Source: Chitinophaga sp. YR627
GTDB lineage: Bacteria; Bacteroidota; Bacteroidia; Chitinophagales; Chitinophagaceae
Assembly (NCBI RefSeq): GCF_900114995.1
Contig: NZ_FOUX01000002.1
Location: forward strand, 434,001 to 498,000
DNA: 64,000 nt
Direction of reading: 5' to 3'
The notes beneath the pieces are model-generated. The model did no database searches and was not told the origin of the DNA. It saw only the letters and a list, made by a program, of their open reading frames with translations. The stretch's first letter is position 1. Each line of letters opens with the position of its first letter. Positions 62,815 to 64,000 of the stretch are shown here, in pieces. Made by a program: the position numbers and the translations under genes.

Positions 62815-64000
62815 TTATACTATCAACTTCCTCAATTCATTCATCGCATAAGTTGCTGTTATTTGTATGTTACTCAACCGGTCGTAACGCAAGTGGAACT
62901 TCATTGTTACCAGTTCTTTCGTACTACCAACTGCTATCCATACGGTGCCCACAGGTTTCTCCGGGGTCCCGCCGTCGGGTCCCATAATGCCTGACACGGC
63001 TATAATATAGTCTGTTTTCAGCTGCGCCAGCGCCCCTTTTGCCATCTCCTGCACTACCGCCTCACTCACTGCACCATTGGCCTGCAGCGTTTCTGGCTTT
63101 ACATTCAGCAGACTGCTTTTAATTTCATTCGCATAACTCACAATACTGCCTTTATACCAGGCAGAACTTCCCGGCACCAGTGTAATATTATGGGCAATAA
63201 AGCCACCGGTACAGCTTTCGGCCGTGCCTACCGTCTTACCTTTTTCCTTCAACAGGGTACCCAATACCTCTGCCATCGGCAGATCCTGGTCATATACTGT
63301 GATATCCGCCAGTATCTCTTTCATCTGGTGAAAATAGATAGACAACGCAGCCGCAGTAGAGAGTTTATCAGGACCGGAAGCCGTCAGTCGCAGCTTCAGC
63401 AGCCCATAGGACGGCAGATATGCCAGTTTGATATGTGGTGGAAGCGCGGACTCAAAATGCACCAGTCGCTCTGCCACAAAAGATTCTCCCATACCGGATG
63501 TCAGTAAGGTCTGATGTACAACGGCAGGCGTCTGAAAATACTCCTGCAGACGTGCCAGGACATGGTCTGTCATCAGTCCCTTCATTTCATGAGGAACACC
63601 GGGCATAGAAACATAAATCTTTCCATCTCTCTCAAACCACATCCCCGGCGCAGTACCCCTGGTATTGTGCAACACGGTGGCTACGTCAGGAACAAGTGCC
63701 TGATCTTCATTCCGTTTGAGGGCTGGCAATCCCCTGCTTTCAAAAAATTCCATGACCTGGCGGTAAGTAGTTTCATCTCTTACCAGTGTTCCGCCAAAAT
63801 ATTCACATAAAACGGGTTTGGTAATATCATCCGCCGTAGGACCCAGTCCTCCCGTGATCAACACGATATCAGACACCGCCCCTTCTTCCTCCAATGCATC
63901 CAGGATCGCCTCTCTTACATCTCCGATGGCTACACGGCGGTGTACCCATATACCCATCGCATTCAGCTGCTGCGCTATCCAGGCAGAATTCGTATCTATC
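62815..64000 (-). CDS. cinA: CinA: NMN amidase / ADP-ribose pyrophosphatase family, 5' end beyond window
   Basis: About 395 residues visible to the right edge. The upstream reading continues past the in-frame ATG at 63957 (encoding IDTNSAWIAQQLNAMGIW), typical of the CinA N-terminus, so the gene starts outside the window; ~10-20 residues are missing. N-terminal MoCF-like domain (LITGGLGPTADDITKPVL, YVSMPGVPHEMKGL) and C-terminal NMN deamidase domain (VGTAESCTGGFIAHNITLVPGSSAWYKGSIVSYANEIK, with the Ser in ESCTGG, and SGIMGPDGGTPEKPVGTVW). It recycles pyridine nucleotide by-products. Confidence 0.94.
   Translation of the reverse strand, partial: IDTNSAWIAQQLNAMGIWVHRRVAIGDVREAILDALEEEGAVSDIVLITGGLGPTADDITKPVLCEYFGGTLVRDETTYRQVMEFFESRGLPALKRNEDQALVPDVATVLHNTRGTAPGMWFERDGKIYVSMPGVPHEMKGLMTDHVLARLQEYFQTPAVVHQTLLTSGMGESFVAERLVHFESALPPHIKLAYLPSYGLLKLRLTASGPDKLSTAAALSIYFHQMKEILADITVYDQDLPMAEVLGTLLKEKGKTVGTAESCTGGFIAHNITLVPGSSAWYKGSIVSYANEIKSSLLNVKPETLQANGAVSEAVVQEMAKGALAQLKTDYIIAVSGIMGPDGGTPEKPVGTVWIAVGSTKELVTMKFHLRYDRLSNIQITATYAMNELRKLIV

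Overview
This window looks like a chromosomal segment of a Bacteroidota bacterium, most likely the Chitinophagaceae (Chitinophaga-like). The evidence is a type IX secretion C-terminal sorting domain with SprB-like repeats, promoter -7 elements of the TAnnTTTG type, a UpxY-type NusG paralogue, a YtxJ protein and a DUF4230 protein. No rRNA, tRNA, transposase or CRISPR array was seen. Genus assignment is inference.

Region 1 (1-13.3 kb), nitrate assimilation. A siroheme-synthesis methyltransferase (cobA, cut by the left edge) is divergent from a plus-strand operon: nirB, nirD, an outer-membrane porin, a NarK-type transporter, a nitrate reductase fused to an FAD/NADH reductase and a [2Fe-2S] domain, and an unusual nitrite/sulfite-reductase-like protein that has apparently lost its siroheme cysteines and gained a C-terminal rubredoxin. 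Two identical-layout dyads (ATGA-N6-TCAT, 53 bp apart) lie in the divergent promoter. Together the genes bring nitrate through both membranes and reduce it to ammonium. mqo (malate:quinone oxidoreductase) follows with its own promoter and terminator.

Region 2 (13.4-37.2 kb), exopolysaccharide. About 18 minus-strand genes, read from wza (36.3 kb) down to wcaJ (14.2 kb), encode a Wzx/Wzy-type, colanic-acid-like polymer: export lipoprotein, tyrosine autokinase, UpxY antiterminator, GDP-mannose/GDP-fucose and UDP-glucuronate synthesis, flippase, pyruvyl transferase, five GT4 glycosyltransferases, polymerase, two acyltransferase types, a VanZ protein and the priming transferase. A NarL-type response regulator precedes the operon and a degenerate histidine-kinase-like protein follows it.

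Region 3 (37.6-43.7 kb): a soluble histidine kinase and a single-domain receiver, a large secreted adhesin-like protein, small hydrophilic proteins, and a LuxE-like acyl-protein synthetase convergent with an unknown protein.

Region 4 (43.8-64 kb), mainly housekeeping: acyl-CoA carboxylase beta subunit, UbiA-like protein, M42 aminopeptidase, AroQ, UbiX, YtxJ with a tiny lipoprotein, Mpl, an exonuclease, a dolichol-phosphate-mannose-synthase-like transferase, an EamA transporter, an S9 peptidase, an AraC regulator, a cupin, DUF4230, an RRM protein, a 2-oxoacid dehydrogenase E2 and CinA (cut by the right edge). Intergenic spaces here carry a family of AT-rich palindromes not seen in regions 1 and 2.

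The strongest candidates for something undescribed are the rubredoxin-fused, siroheme-less reductase paralogue in the nitrate operon, the phased CCGTT half-site array before the AraC gene, the tiny lipoprotein coupled to ytxJ, and the palindrome family. All are read by eye; no search was run.
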